Source of the DNA: Alphaproteobacteria bacterium
GTDB lineage: Bacteria > Pseudomonadota > Alphaproteobacteria > Rhizobiales > OSC116
DNA length: 40,527 bases
Direction of reading: 5' to 3'
Assembly: GCA_002400495.2 (NCBI GenBank)
Contig: NVQL02000080.1
Span: 1-40,527, forward strand
The position numbers and the translations under genes were made by a program. The notes beneath the pieces were generated by a model, which was not told where the DNA came from, did not search any database, and was given only the letters and a program-made list of their open reading frames with translations. Each line of letters starts with the position of its first letter. Position 1 is the stretch's first letter. Shown one piece after another: positions 33,512 to 40,527 of the stretch.

Positions 33512-34219
33512 CTAATTATTCAGCTTTTGCGAAAGTTCTTTTTTGTAAACATGGCGTGAAACAATCAGCACACCAATATAATTCAGCCCAATGCCAAGCG
33601 CGAGGGCCGGTATTGCCCAATTCACCGCCGTGAAGGAAATTATCAAGCAAATCACGCACACAATGGTTAAAGCAAAGCCTGCAAATCGTTGAGATTTTTC
33701 CCACGCCAACTCGCTTTTTAAATTCCAGCGGCAGGCCCAGCCAGAAAATAATGATCTATTCATTTTAGGCGCAACATTGGCAACAAAGAATATAAATAAT
33801 ATCGTCGCAATCGATACAAACAGTTGAAATTTACCCTGATGCTCATCCATAAAATCTTCGGGCAGATAAACCGAAAAAAACATGAAGATTGACATGCCGC
33901 AATAAAAAGCCGCCAACATATAATATCGGGTATTGGTTTTTTTCAAATTTTTTACCATTGCCTCTTTATGTGGCTCTTTTTTGGCAACAAGCAAGCCAAG
34001 CAATATAACCGCCACATACACCGTAGGCAGCGCCGCCACATATACAAAAATACTTGGGTCATGGCCAAAACAACTTATCAACCCAAGCGCAACATCACAT
34101 TCAAGTTTTGCAGCTGCATAGGGATAGGCGAAATAACTAACAATCAGCATGAATGCCACCGCCACCGCATGCACTTTCATCGGCTGGCTTTGGCTAATTT
34201 TAAATTTAATTTCGGTCAT
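33512..34219 (-). CDS. SdpI-family membrane protein 2
   Basis: 235 residues with about six hydrophobic segments (near 15-33, 50-75, 97-115, 127-147, 175-195 and 202-220). It carries the SdpI-type signature in altered form: R-S-L-F-S-G-W-A-C-R-W-N-L-K-S-E-L-A-W-E-K-S-Q-R is split by me as R-S-L-F-S-G-W then N-L-K-S-E-L-A-W-E-K-S-Q-R. The proline-containing T-P-W of the twin is changed to C-R-W. In Bacillus subtilis SdpI gives immunity to the SdpC toxin and signals to its ArsR-type repressor SdpR. Here it is the last gene of an ArsR-SdpI-SdpI operon, overlapping the first twin by 14 bases; AAGGAG precedes the ATG. Role inferred only. Confidence 0.82.
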   Translation of the reverse strand: MTEIKFKISQSQPMKVHAVAVAFMLIVSYFAYPYAAAKLECDVALGLISCFGHDPSIFVYVAALPTVYVAVILLGLLVAKKEPHKEAMVKNLKKTNTRYYMLAAFYCGMSIFMFFSVYLPEDFMDEHQGKFQLFVSIATILFIFFVANVAPKMNRSLFSGWACRWNLKSELAWEKSQRFAGFALTIVCVICLIISFTAVNWAIPALALGIGLNYIGVLIVSRHVYKKELSQKLNN

Positions 34220-34943
34220 TTTTATCTCCTTGTTGGAGTGGTTTGTTTAAATAATGTTGTTCTTGCTTGTAGGCGTAATAAGAGACGATGAAACACCCGC
34301 CATAGGCAATTGCCATCCCCGTGCAGAAAATATACAGCACACTCATCGGCCAAATAAACGCCATCACCAAGCATATTAGCGAGTTAATGGCCAAGCCAAA
34401 CCCCATAAAGCGTTGTGATTTTTCCCAAGCCAATTCACTTTTTTGGTTCCACGGGGTGGGAAATCCCGACCATAGTGATTTGGTATTTTTAGCCGTAATA
34501 TTCGCCACCCAAAGCATCAGCAGAGCCATTAAGGCATATAGCACTGAGGAAATGCTTTCGGCATATTGATGGAACATGTCTTTCGGCAGAGTGACAAATA
34601 ATTGCATGCCTATATGTCCAACCACCAATATGAAAACCAGCATCATATTAATCGGTATAAATCGCGGTAGATTGAGCCCCTGAGCAGCTTTTTCTGCATC
34701 ACTCACGGGTATGATTAGTGATAAAAAAATAAGGGTTGCTGGCATGATTGGCATGGCAAATAACATAAAATATTTTGCATACCATACAGTGTCAGCATCG
34801 AATGTGCCTCTTTTCACCGCGTCAATAAAAGTCGCATCAACATAGGGATAAGCGATAAAGCTAATCACCAACATCACAACCAAACCAATGCTATGAAACA
34901 ACCGAATTTTTCTTTTGCCTTTATAATATTCTACATATTCCAT
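34206..34943 (-). CDS. SdpI-family membrane protein 1
   Basis: 245 residues from the ATG at 34943, which overlaps the ArsR stop (TGATG) and has AGGGGA six bases upstream. About six hydrophobic segments. The diagnostic element is T-K-S-L-W-S-G-F-P-T-P-W followed by N-Q-K-S-E-L-A-W-E-K-S-Q-R-F near residues 160-185, close to the SdpI consensus G-I-R-T-P-W-T-L with the S-E-x-x-W-x-K-T-H-R block. N-terminal helices resemble the DUF1648 part of longer SdpI proteins. It shares S-x-x-A-Y-P-Y, the S-E-L-A-W-E-K-S-Q-R-F block and topology with the next gene, so the two are tandem paralogues. In the known system the protein binds a repressor at the membrane; no toxin gene is visible here. Confidence 0.85.
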   Translation of the reverse strand: MEYVEYYKGKRKIRLFHSIGLVVMLVISFIAYPYVDATFIDAVKRGTFDADTVWYAKYFMLFAMPIMPATLIFLSLIIPVSDAEKAAQGLNLPRFIPINMMLVFILVVGHIGMQLFVTLPKDMFHQYAESISSVLYALMALLMLWVANITAKNTKSLWSGFPTPWNQKSELAWEKSQRFMGFGLAINSLICLVMAFIWPMSVLYIFCTGMAIAYGGCFIVSYYAYKQEQHYLNKPLQQGDKNDRN

Positions 34944-35230
34944 CAATCATCCCCTACCTCAGTGGTTTCATTGCCGATATCAAACATGCCCATTAGCCCA
35001 CCTAAAGCTTCTTCCAAAACACTCAACCTAATGTGATAGGTGAGGGTGGTGCCACTACGCACTTGTTCAATTAATTCAGCGTCTTTTAATATGTTTAAAT
35101 GCCCCGAAACTGTCGGCTTGGTGACATCAAATTTTTCAGCAATCGCTCCCGCTGTACGTGGTGCTGTGCGTAACATAGCCAATATGTCACGTCGCATCGG
35201 GTGGGCGAGCGCTTTTAATACTTCTTGCAT
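34943..35230 (-). CDS. ArsR-family repressor, SdpR-like, without metal-binding cysteines
   Basis: 95 residues, a single winged helix: L-K-A-L-A-H-P-M-R-R-D-I-L-A-M-L, then T-A-G-A-I-A-E-K-F-D-V-T-K-P-T-V-S-G-H-L as the recognition helix-turn-helix, and a wing at G-T-T-L-T-Y-H. There is no cysteine in the protein, so it cannot sense arsenite or metals through the classic thiol sites. It lies first in an operon with two SdpI-family genes, matching the SdpR-SdpI arrangement, where the repressor is sequestered at the membrane by SdpI. Two palindromes with a shared CCTAATTA core overlap its own promoter, so it is probably autoregulated. Confidence 0.92.
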   Translation of the reverse strand: MQEVLKALAHPMRRDILAMLRTAPRTAGAIAEKFDVTKPTVSGHLNILKDAELIEQVRSGTTLTYHIRLSVLEEALGGLMGMFDIGNETTEVGDD

Positions 35231-35251
35231 AGTTCACTTTCTATTTAGCAT

Positions 35252-35309
35252 TTTTCCTAATTAGGAAAATGACTAATTAATAATTAGGCATTCCCCTAAT
35301 TAAAGTCAA
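35252..35309 (-). promoter_or_regulatory. ArsR-cassette promoter with two palindromic operators
   Basis: On the minus strand TTGACT (complement of 35304-35309), 17 bases, then TAATTA (35281-35286) form a good sigma-70 promoter. TAATTAGG (35281-35288) with CCTAATTA (35295-35302) is a perfect eight-base inverted repeat that covers the -10 and spacer. Just downstream of the expected start, TTTTCCTAATTAGGAAAA (35252-35269) is a perfect 18-base palindrome containing the same CCTAATTAGG core. Binding at either would block transcription of the ArsR-SdpI-SdpI genes. Confidence 0.78.
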
Positions 35310-35318
35310 GCTAATAAG

Positions 35319-35346
35319 TTGAAAAATATTCAAAATTATGTATGAT
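35319..35346 (+). promoter_or_regulatory. Probable sigma-70 promoter of the methyltransferase gene
   Basis: TTGAAA (35319-35324), a 16-base spacer and TATGAT (35341-35346) precede the methyltransferase ATG by about 32 bases. Its -35 lies ten bases from the -35 of the divergent ArsR promoter, so the two promoters are back to back, and the ArsR operators could affect both. Confidence 0.5.
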
Positions 35347-35378
35347 AGAAGAGAATTCATATAAGTATAGGTAATATA

Positions 35379-36188
35379 ATGGAAAATTCAGATATTGATT
35401 TTACAGACTCCATCCCTGAATTTTATGATACCTATCTTGCACCGCTTATTTTTGGTGAGTTTGCCGAAGACTTGGCCAAACGAGTCATGGTAGAATCCCC
35501 AAAAACCATTTTAGAAACCGCAGCAGGCACTGGTGTGGTAACACGTGTTTTGGCGCCCCAAATAAGCCCCGATGTAAAATATGTAGTGACTGATTTGGAG
35601 CAAGAAATGTTAGATTTTGCCCAAAATAAACAACCAGAACAAGCCAATGTAATATGGCAGCTGGCCGATGCGCAGGATTTGCCATTTGACGATGCGAGCT
35701 TCGATGCAGTCATCTGTCAGCTTGGTTTCATGTTTTTTCCCGATAAAATAAAAGCCGCAGCCGAGGCCAAACGAGTATTAAAACCAGGTGGCGAATTTAT
35801 ATTCAATGTCTGGGATCGCCTCGAGAATAACGTCTTTGCCGATCTGGTCAGTCAAGCCGCCGCCAAAATATTCCCCGATGACCCTCCGTTGTTTTTGGAG
35901 CGCATCCCCTTTGGTTATTATGATAATGATGCCATGCGCAAAACCCTGCAAGATGGCGGTTTCAAGCATATCATCATACAAGATAAATTGGCAGTCAGCA
36001 CCGCAGGTTCAGCTTTGCATGTCGCAATGGCATTCACCCACGGCACTCCTTTGCGCAATGAAATCGAAGCCCGCGACCCGGATGGTCTGCAAAAAGTGGC
36101 ACTCGCCGCCGTTAATTTAATCGAGGATTATCTCGGCAAAGGCGAAATTTCAGCACAAATCCAAGGCTTCGTCATCACCGCAAGCTAA
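35379..36188 (+). CDS. Class I SAM-dependent methyltransferase
   Basis: 269 residues, cytoplasmic. The Rossmann-like SAM site is clear: motif I I-L-E-T-A-A-G-T-G-V-V-T near 45-56, the acidic end of strand two in V-T-D-L-E-Q-E-M-L near 71, the D-A-Q-D-L-P-F-D-D-A-S-F-D block near 100-112, and E-A-K-R-V-L-K-P-G-G-E-F near 130. This is the Methyltransf_11/UbiE-like type acting on small molecules, but the substrate cannot be read from the sequence. AGGT lies before the ATG. It is divergent from the ArsR cassette and its last four bases overlap the stop of the convergent gene at 36185. Confidence 0.9.
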   Translation: MENSDIDFTDSIPEFYDTYLAPLIFGEFAEDLAKRVMVESPKTILETAAGTGVVTRVLAPQISPDVKYVVTDLEQEMLDFAQNKQPEQANVIWQLADAQDLPFDDASFDAVICQLGFMFFPDKIKAAAEAKRVLKPGGEFIFNVWDRLENNVFADLVSQAAAKIFPDDPPLFLERIPFGYYDNDAMRKTLQDGGFKHIIIQDKLAVSTAGSALHVAMAFTHGTPLRNEIEARDPDGLQKVALAAVNLIEDYLGKGEISAQIQGFVITAS

Positions 36189-36958
36189 TTGTGCAATACC
36201 AATTCAATACGTGTGTTTTTCTCAACACTGTTCACACCGCTAGGGCTCTTAATCGGGCTTACATCGCCAATGCCCTTGGCAATAATCTTATCGGCATCTA
36301 TACCGCGTTTAAACAGTTTTTCATTTAATAACAAAGCCTGCTGCATAGAGTCCTGCTCATTATCATCCTGCCCATAAACATGGCTAACAATGTAAAATCT
36401 CCGCTCATCAACCTTTAAAAACTCAACCAAATTATCAAAACTAGCTTGGTTTGCCATAAGCTCATAAAAAACCACCTTGCCATAACGCTTCACACGGCTC
36501 TTCATCTGCCCCACATTATATTGCGCATCCAAAATAATACCATCTTGGCTTATTTGCCTCAAAACATGTATGCCATCACCAACAAATGTCAGCTCCAACC
36601 AATGGCTATCACCATCAGCATAATATTTATAAGTCGCACGGCTTTCATCCTCAAACACCAACTTGCCATCAAATTTCCGCACCTGATCTAAATAATACGG
36701 CACCAGCTGAATGCGAGTAGGGGTGATCATCCAATCACCCGTATATTTATACTGTATGTTAAGCACAGCGCCTTGCTTGCGCAAACTAACCGTCTGATGC
36801 GCCGCGTCAAAAACATTAAAATGCTGCGCACCATCATCTTTAACGTTGCACCCAATCACTTCATGCTGTTTTGGCGGGGTCAGCAAAAACTCATCAGGGC
36901 AGGCGGCAAAACTCGGCGTCGCCCAAAGCATAAAAATTAAAATCAGAATATTTTTCAT
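36185..36958 (-). CDS. Exported protein with OmpA-like C-terminal domain
   Basis: 257 residues. A signal peptide (about 1-18, F-M-L-W-A-T-P-S-F-A-A) precedes a beta-rich region (about 20-150) that I do not recognise. The C-terminal portion (about 165-257) has the OmpA/Pal peptidoglycan-binding pattern: Y-I-V-S-H-V-Y-G-Q-D-D, L-L-L-N-E-K-L-F-K-R-G-I-D-A-D-K-I, G-I-G-D-V-S-P-I and finally R-I-E-L-V-L. The usual G-H-x-D-x-x-G is replaced by S-H-V-Y-G-Q-D-D-N, and the S-x-x-R-A-x-x-V helix is diverged, so peptidoglycan binding is likely but not certain. Two cysteines (C19, C37) could form a disulfide. Convergent with the methyltransferase gene. Confidence 0.75.
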   Translation of the reverse strand: MKNILILIFMLWATPSFAACPDEFLLTPPKQHEVIGCNVKDDGAQHFNVFDAAHQTVSLRKQGAVLNIQYKYTGDWMITPTRIQLVPYYLDQVRKFDGKLVFEDESRATYKYYADGDSHWLELTFVGDGIHVLRQISQDGIILDAQYNVGQMKSRVKRYGKVVFYELMANQASFDNLVEFLKVDERRFYIVSHVYGQDDNEQDSMQQALLLNEKLFKRGIDADKIIAKGIGDVSPIKSPSGVNSVEKNTRIELVLHN

Positions 36959-36974
36959 AACTCAACCCACAAAA

Positions 36975-37002
36975 AAACCGAGATGCCAAAACATCTCGGT
37001 TT
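36975..37002 (-). terminator. Intrinsic terminator of glnA
   Basis: AAACCGAGATG (36975-36985) and CATCTCGGTTT (36992-37002) make a perfect 11-base stem with a six-base loop. On the minus strand seven or so T residues follow directly, a strong rho-independent terminator 25 bases past the glnA stop. Confidence 0.93.
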
Positions 37003-37027
37003 AATTTATAACATGTTTTAAAACAGA

Positions 37028-38443
37028 TTATAGAGAGTAATACATATCAAACTCAACAGGATGAGGCGTTTGATCATAACGGATCACATCTTCCATTTTA
37101 AGCTTAATAAAACCATCAATTTGGTCATCACTAAATACACCACCAGCTTTTAGGAAGTCGCGGTCAGCATCTAGACATTCTAGCGCTTCACGTAGGCTAC
37201 CTGCCACTGTAGGAATTTCAGCCAATTCAGCAGGAGGAAGATCATAAAGATCTTTGTCCATCGCTTCACCCGGGTGAATTTTGTTAGCAATGCCGTCAAG
37301 ACCAGCCATAAGCATGGCAGAGAAAGCAAGGTATGAGTTAGCCATCGCATCAGGGAAGCGAACTTCAACACGCTTAGCATTCGGGCTGTCAGCAGCAGGA
37401 ATACGACAAGATGCAGAACGGTTAGCCGCAGAATAAGCCAAAAGAACAGGAGCTTCAAAACCAGGTACAAGGCGCTTATAGCTGTTTGTCGTTGGGTTTG
37501 TAAAAGCATTCAACGCTTTAGCATGCTTAATGATACCACCAATATAGAATAAAGCAGTTTCAGAAAGGTCAGCATATTGGTTGCCAGCAAATACAGGTTT
37601 TCCGTCTTTCCAGATAGATTGATGCACATGCATACCAGAACCATTGTCAGAATAAATAGGCTTCGGCATAAATGTAGCGGTTTTGCCATAAGCAGCCGTC
37701 ACATTAAATACAGCATATTTAAACGCTTGCATGCTATCGCCCATTGTAGTCAAAGTACCAAATTTAACACCCAGCTCATGCTGTGCAGCACCAACTTCAT
37801 GATGATGCTTTTCAACAACAACATTCATGTCTTTCATCACTGTCAACATTTCAGAACGCATATCTTGCGCACTATCAACAGGGTTTACGGGGAAGTAACC
37901 ACCTTTAAGGCGTGGGCGATGGCCAAGGTTGCCATTGGCATATTCAGCATCTGAATTGCTTGGCAATTCTTCGCCGTCAATTTCAAAACCAGTTTTGTAA
38001 TCACTCGTTTTAAATTTAACATCATCAAAAATAAAGAATTCAGCTTCTGGGCCAACATATACCGTGTCACCAACGCCAGTTTGCTTCAAATAAGCTTCAG
38101 CGCGTTTGGCTGTAGAGCGTGGGTCACGGTTGTAACCTTCACCCGTGTTAGGGTCAAGAATATCACAAGTGATAACCATTGTTGTTTGGCCATAAAATGG
38201 GTCGATAAACGCTGTGTCCAAATCGGGTGCCATATTCATGTCAGATTCGTTAATCGCGCGCCAGCCTTCGATAGATGAGCCGTCAAACATAACGCCATCT
38301 TCAAACATATCTTCATCAACAGCCGTTACATCCATAGTCACATGGTGCCATTTGCCGTTAGGGTCAGTAAAACGTAAATCTACAAATTTAACGTCTTTCT
38401 CTTTAATTTCGGCCAAAATGCCCGCAATTGTTTGTTTCGACAT
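37028..38443 (-). CDS. glnA: Glutamine synthetase type I
   Basis: 471 residues, within three of the E. coli enzyme. It forms glutamine from glutamate, ammonia and ATP as a dodecamer. Landmarks: [11 protein letters not shown] near 51, the metal ligands in [34 protein letters not shown], and the latch R-V-E-V-R-F-P-D. The adenylylation loop K-D-L-Y-D-L-P-P is present with Y400 as the expected AMP-accepting tyrosine (Y397 in E. coli), so the protein is likely controlled by GlnE. It follows glnB with 61 bases between, ends in a strong terminator, and shares the glnB sigma-54 promoter. Confidence 0.98.
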   Translation of the reverse strand: MSKQTIAGILAEIKEKDVKFVDLRFTDPNGKWHHVTMDVTAVDEDMFEDGVMFDGSSIEGWRAINESDMNMAPDLDTAFIDPFYGQTTMVITCDILDPNTGEGYNRDPRSTAKRAEAYLKQTGVGDTVYVGPEAEFFIFDDVKFKTSDYKTGFEIDGEELPSNSDAEYANGNLGHRPRLKGGYFPVNPVDSAQDMRSEMLTVMKDMNVVVEKHHHEVGAAQHELGVKFGTLTTMGDSMQAFKYAVFNVTAAYGKTATFMPKPIYSDNGSGMHVHQSIWKDGKPVFAGNQYADLSETALFYIGGIIKHAKALNAFTNPTTNSYKRLVPGFEAPVLLAYSAANRSASCRIPAADSPNAKRVEVRFPDAMANSYLAFSAMLMAGLDGIANKIHPGEAMDKDLYDLPPAELAEIPTVAGSLREALECLDADRDFLKAGGVFSDDQIDGFIKLKMEDVIRYDQTPHPVEFDMYYSL

Positions 38444-38483
38444 ATTTCTTTCCTTCTTTTACTCAAATTATATTCTACTATAT

Positions 38484-38504
38484 AGCACTCAAATAATATA
38501 GTGC

Positions 38505-38505
<1 letters not shown>
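38484..38505 (-). other. Short hairpin in the glnB-glnA spacer
   Basis: AGCACT (38484-38489) and AGTGCT (38500-38505) form a six-base stem with a ten-base A/T loop immediately after the glnB stop. No U-tract follows strongly enough for a terminator. It may mark an RNA-processing or partial-attenuation point that sets the glnB:glnA ratio; this is inference. Confidence 0.4.
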
Positions 38506-38876
<371 letters not shown>

Positions 38877-38888
38877 CTATACAATAAT

Positions 38889-38904
38889 AGCAATTAGCAT
38901 GCCA
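38889..38904 (-). promoter_or_regulatory. Sigma-54 (RpoN) promoter of glnB-glnA
   Basis: On the minus strand the sequence TGGCATGCTAATTGCT has GG and GC separated by exactly ten bases and matches the -24/-12 consensus TGGCAC-N5-TTGCA/T at all but one base. The expected start, about 38878, gives a leader of about 35 bases. An NtrC binding site was looked for upstream and not clearly seen. Confidence 0.75.
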
Positions 38905-38969
38905 ACATAAAACGGCTTAAATTCAGGCATTTTGTCGCAGCCCTATGCAAATCACCCACAATTCAGCCT

Positions 38970-39002
38970 ATATTTTAATCAACTCGCCCATATTTTAATC
39001 AA
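38970..39002 (+). repeat. Two direct copies of ATATTTTAATCAA
   Basis: The 13-base string occurs at 38970-38982 and 38990-39002, exactly 20 bases apart (two helical turns), in the divergent glnB/TadG-like region. Could be a tandem activator site for the plus-strand gene or an AT-rich UP-type element. Confidence 0.55.
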
Positions 39003-39123
39003 TTTAAGTAAAAATTTTCATCTAATCATAAAGTAGTAAGTCTATATACTTAGGGGAAATTTCAAACTATGTTAAGCCCTTTTATTTATGACTCAGACCA
39101 AGTATTTTAGCTAGGCAAATGTT

Positions 39124-40332
39124 ATGAAGAAAACTCACAATTTAAAACAACAAATTTTTAATAAATTCATCCTGTTTCTAAGGGACTCTCGCGGCCAAAT
39201 ATCTATAATGTTTGCATTACTCCTCATTCCGCTTATCGGGTTTATCGGCGGCGCGTTAGATTTTTCTCAAAAAATTTCCTACGAAAACAAATTACAGGCA
39301 ACCTTAGATAGTGTGTCCATAGCCGTGGCAAAAGAAATCGCCCGCGACAACAAAGCAAAAGATGCTGATTTAAAAAAAATTGGCGACATCATCTTCAAAA
39401 CCAATCACCTATTGCCCGATAACATAACCGCCAGCCCTTATGTAATCCTGCGCGATAAAGAAACCCTAACAGTTTCCCAAACCGCCATCTTAAAAACCAG
39501 TTTCATGTCATTAGTCGGCGTGTCAAAACTAAATATCGAAATCGCAACAAAGGTAAACATCAAGCGCAGCGATGTTGAGCTGGCAATGATTTTAGATATG
39601 TCAGGCTCAATGCGTGGCTCAAAAATGAGCGACCTAAAAACCGCAACCAAAGATTTGGTCAATACACTGATACAAGACACAACTGGCCTAGCTTCCGTAA
39701 AAATCTCATACATCCCGTGGACACGCGGCGTGCTGATCAATCATCCGATGAACAAACTGGTTTTGAAAAACAATAATTGGGGTAGATATAATTGTGGCGG
39801 CTCACGCCGTGAGGCAACCGAAAAATCGGCCGCCAAACAACCTATACCTGTGAGTGTGGATCGGTGGGGCGACGAAGAAGATTGCCCCCAAACATCAATC
39901 GTACCGCTAACCGACAATAAAACTAAATTACTAAACGCAGTCAATGGCTGGGTGGCATATGGCGGCACTTATAGTGACACAGGCCTCACGTGGGGCTGGG
40001 GCACTCTCTCCCCCGCTTGGAATGGCCTATGGAGCACAACTGCCAAAGCAAAACCCTATGAAAAAGTCAAAAAATTCGTGGTATTAATGACTGATGGCGA
40101 CAATAACACCACCCAAGCCGATAGCCGATCCAGAGTTTTATGTAAAAAGATGAAAGCCAAAGGCATCAAAATCTACTCAATCGCCTTTAAAGCAGGCAAA
40201 AAAGCCAAAAAACTACTAAAAAAATGCGCGTCTACATCCACCATGTATATAGACGCCTCAAGCGGCGATGCCCTAAAAGAAGCCTTCAAACAAATCGCCG
40301 ATGAAGTCGGCGCCTTCTACATTTCAGGCTAA
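39124..40332 (+). CDS. TadG-like pilus-assembly protein with von Willebrand factor A domain
   Basis: 402 residues. The N-terminus carries a TadE/TadG-type membrane segment (S-R-G-Q-I-S-I-M-F-A-L-L-L-I-P-L-I-G-F-I-G at about 23-43, then D-F-S-Q-K), which anchors the protein with its bulk in the periplasm. A vWA domain follows (about 153-400) with a MIDAS D-M-S-G-S-M near 160 and L-M-T-D-G-D-N-N-T near 325. TadG proteins help assemble or stabilise Tad/Flp pili at the envelope. No other tad gene is visible here, so it is a stand-alone member. The sequence between is rich in Trp and Gly, a common TadG feature. No obvious Shine-Dalgarno lies before the ATG. Confidence 0.88.
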   Translation: MKKTHNLKQQIFNKFILFLRDSRGQISIMFALLLIPLIGFIGGALDFSQKISYENKLQATLDSVSIAVAKEIARDNKAKDADLKKIGDIIFKTNHLLPDNITASPYVILRDKETLTVSQTAILKTSFMSLVGVSKLNIEIATKVNIKRSDVELAMILDMSGSMRGSKMSDLKTATKDLVNTLIQDTTGLASVKISYIPWTRGVLINHPMNKLVLKNNNWGRYNCGGSRREATEKSAAKQPIPVSVDRWGDEEDCPQTSIVPLTDNKTKLLNAVNGWVAYGGTYSDTGLTWGWGTLSPAWNGLWSTTAKAKPYEKVKKFVVLMTDGDNNTTQADSRSRVLCKKMKAKGIKIYSIAFKAGKKAKKLLKKCASTSTMYIDASSGDALKEAFKQIADEVGAFYISG

Positions 40333-40401
40333 TTTCTCATTTCACTCAAAAGTTTATCCAATCCCCCCATCCATTCAACCCCAATCCAAAATTCCCCAAC
40401 T

Positions 40402-40434
40402 GTGTGAACAATTTGGGGATAGTGTGAACAATTT
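40402..40434. repeat. Two direct copies of GTGTGAACAATTT, with an overlapping dyad
   Basis: The 13-base string is at 40402-40414 and 40422-40434, again 20 bases apart. TCCCCAA (40393-40399) and TTGGGGA (40413-40419) form a seven-base inverted repeat across the first copy. It lies between the TadG-like gene and the tRNA-Leu gene; possibly part of the tRNA promoter region or a weak terminator for the TadG-like gene. Confidence 0.5.
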
Positions 40435-40499
40435 CAATGAAACGTCATTATTTGATTGACTGAATGTTTGGGTATGTTATTTAACCACCACTATCTCAT

Positions 40500-40527
40500 G
40501 CGGATGTGGTGGAATTGGTAGACACGC
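40500..40527 (+). tRNA. tRNA-Leu, 5' part (cut by window edge)
   Basis: The 28 bases start with the acceptor strand GCGGATG, then T8 and G9, the D-stem GTGG and a D-loop containing TTGGTAGA. This opening is characteristic of bacterial tRNA-Leu genes. The anticodon lies beyond the window, so the isoacceptor is not known. Confidence 0.9.

Noticed and set aside
34943-35230. Arsenic or metal-sensing ArsR regulator
   Set aside because: The protein has no cysteine, and its neighbours are SdpI-family proteins, not metal transporters or arsenate reductase.
29405-35309. Prophage or insertion sequence explaining the accessory genes
   Set aside because: No integrase, transposase, terminal repeats or phage structural genes were seen on either strand.
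37180-37509. Leucine-rich minus-strand frame inside glnA
   Set aside because: Out-of-frame shadow of the highly conserved glnA reading frame.
38970-40434. CRISPR array
   Set aside because: Only two copies of each of two unrelated short repeats, 20 bases apart, with no cas genes or regular spacers.

Overview
The window looks like a stretch of core chromosome from an alphaproteobacterium, most probably of the Hyphomicrobiales (Rhizobiales) type. Gene order supports this: a DsbA-like gene, aroQ, accB and accC in one run; rne divergent from an amidase-ponA-prfB run; and an Rrf2 regulator, cysteine desulfurase and sufBCDS-SufT-SufA run. Base composition is moderate to low in GC by eye, unlike the GC-rich terrestrial rhizobia, so a marine or host-associated lineage is possible. 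The taxonomy is inference from gene order and protein character; no search was run.

Layout. 1-2785 (minus strand): fatty-acid and shikimate genes (accC start, accB, aroQ) interleaved with two DsbA-like periplasmic proteins, the second of which has lost both catalytic cysteines. 2949-5669: rne with a large Arg/Gly-rich insert in its S1 domain. 5670-6462: a 793-base gene-free divergent region with several dyads on the rne side. 6463-11886 (plus): amidase, PBP1A and prfB, the last needing a +1 frameshift at an in-frame UAA. 11978-15718 (minus): two bactofilins, a Bcp peroxiredoxin, tyrS and an alpha/beta hydrolase. 16001-23751 (plus): a complete SUF iron-sulfur assembly locus headed by an IscR-like regulator with a matching operator, ending in a TfoX-N protein. 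23743-28719 (minus): a GGDEF protein, a DEAD-box helicase and parE. 28833-29384: a thioredoxin-fold protein.

29405-35230 is the accessory part. It holds two compact minus-strand cassettes of the same design, each pairing a small regulator with two homologous overlapping membrane proteins under palindromic operators. One is lepB, two small four-helix proteins and a Cro/CI-type regulator. The other is an ArsR-type regulator with two SdpI-family proteins. Between them lie a glycine-zipper miniprotein and a large serine hydrolase. 35379-36958 holds a SAM methyltransferase and an OmpA-C-like lipid- or wall-associated protein. 37028-38843 is glnB-glnA with a sigma-54 promoter and a strong terminator. 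39124-40332 is a TadG-like von Willebrand factor A protein, and the window ends inside a tRNA-Leu.

How the genes fit together: most are housekeeping (lipid synthesis, envelope growth, translation termination, Fe-S assembly, nitrogen assimilation). The best candidates for something undescribed are the paired regulator/twin-membrane-protein cassettes, the cysteine-free DsbA paralogue, the UAA version of the prfB frameshift site, and the duplicated linear motif in the RNase E insert.
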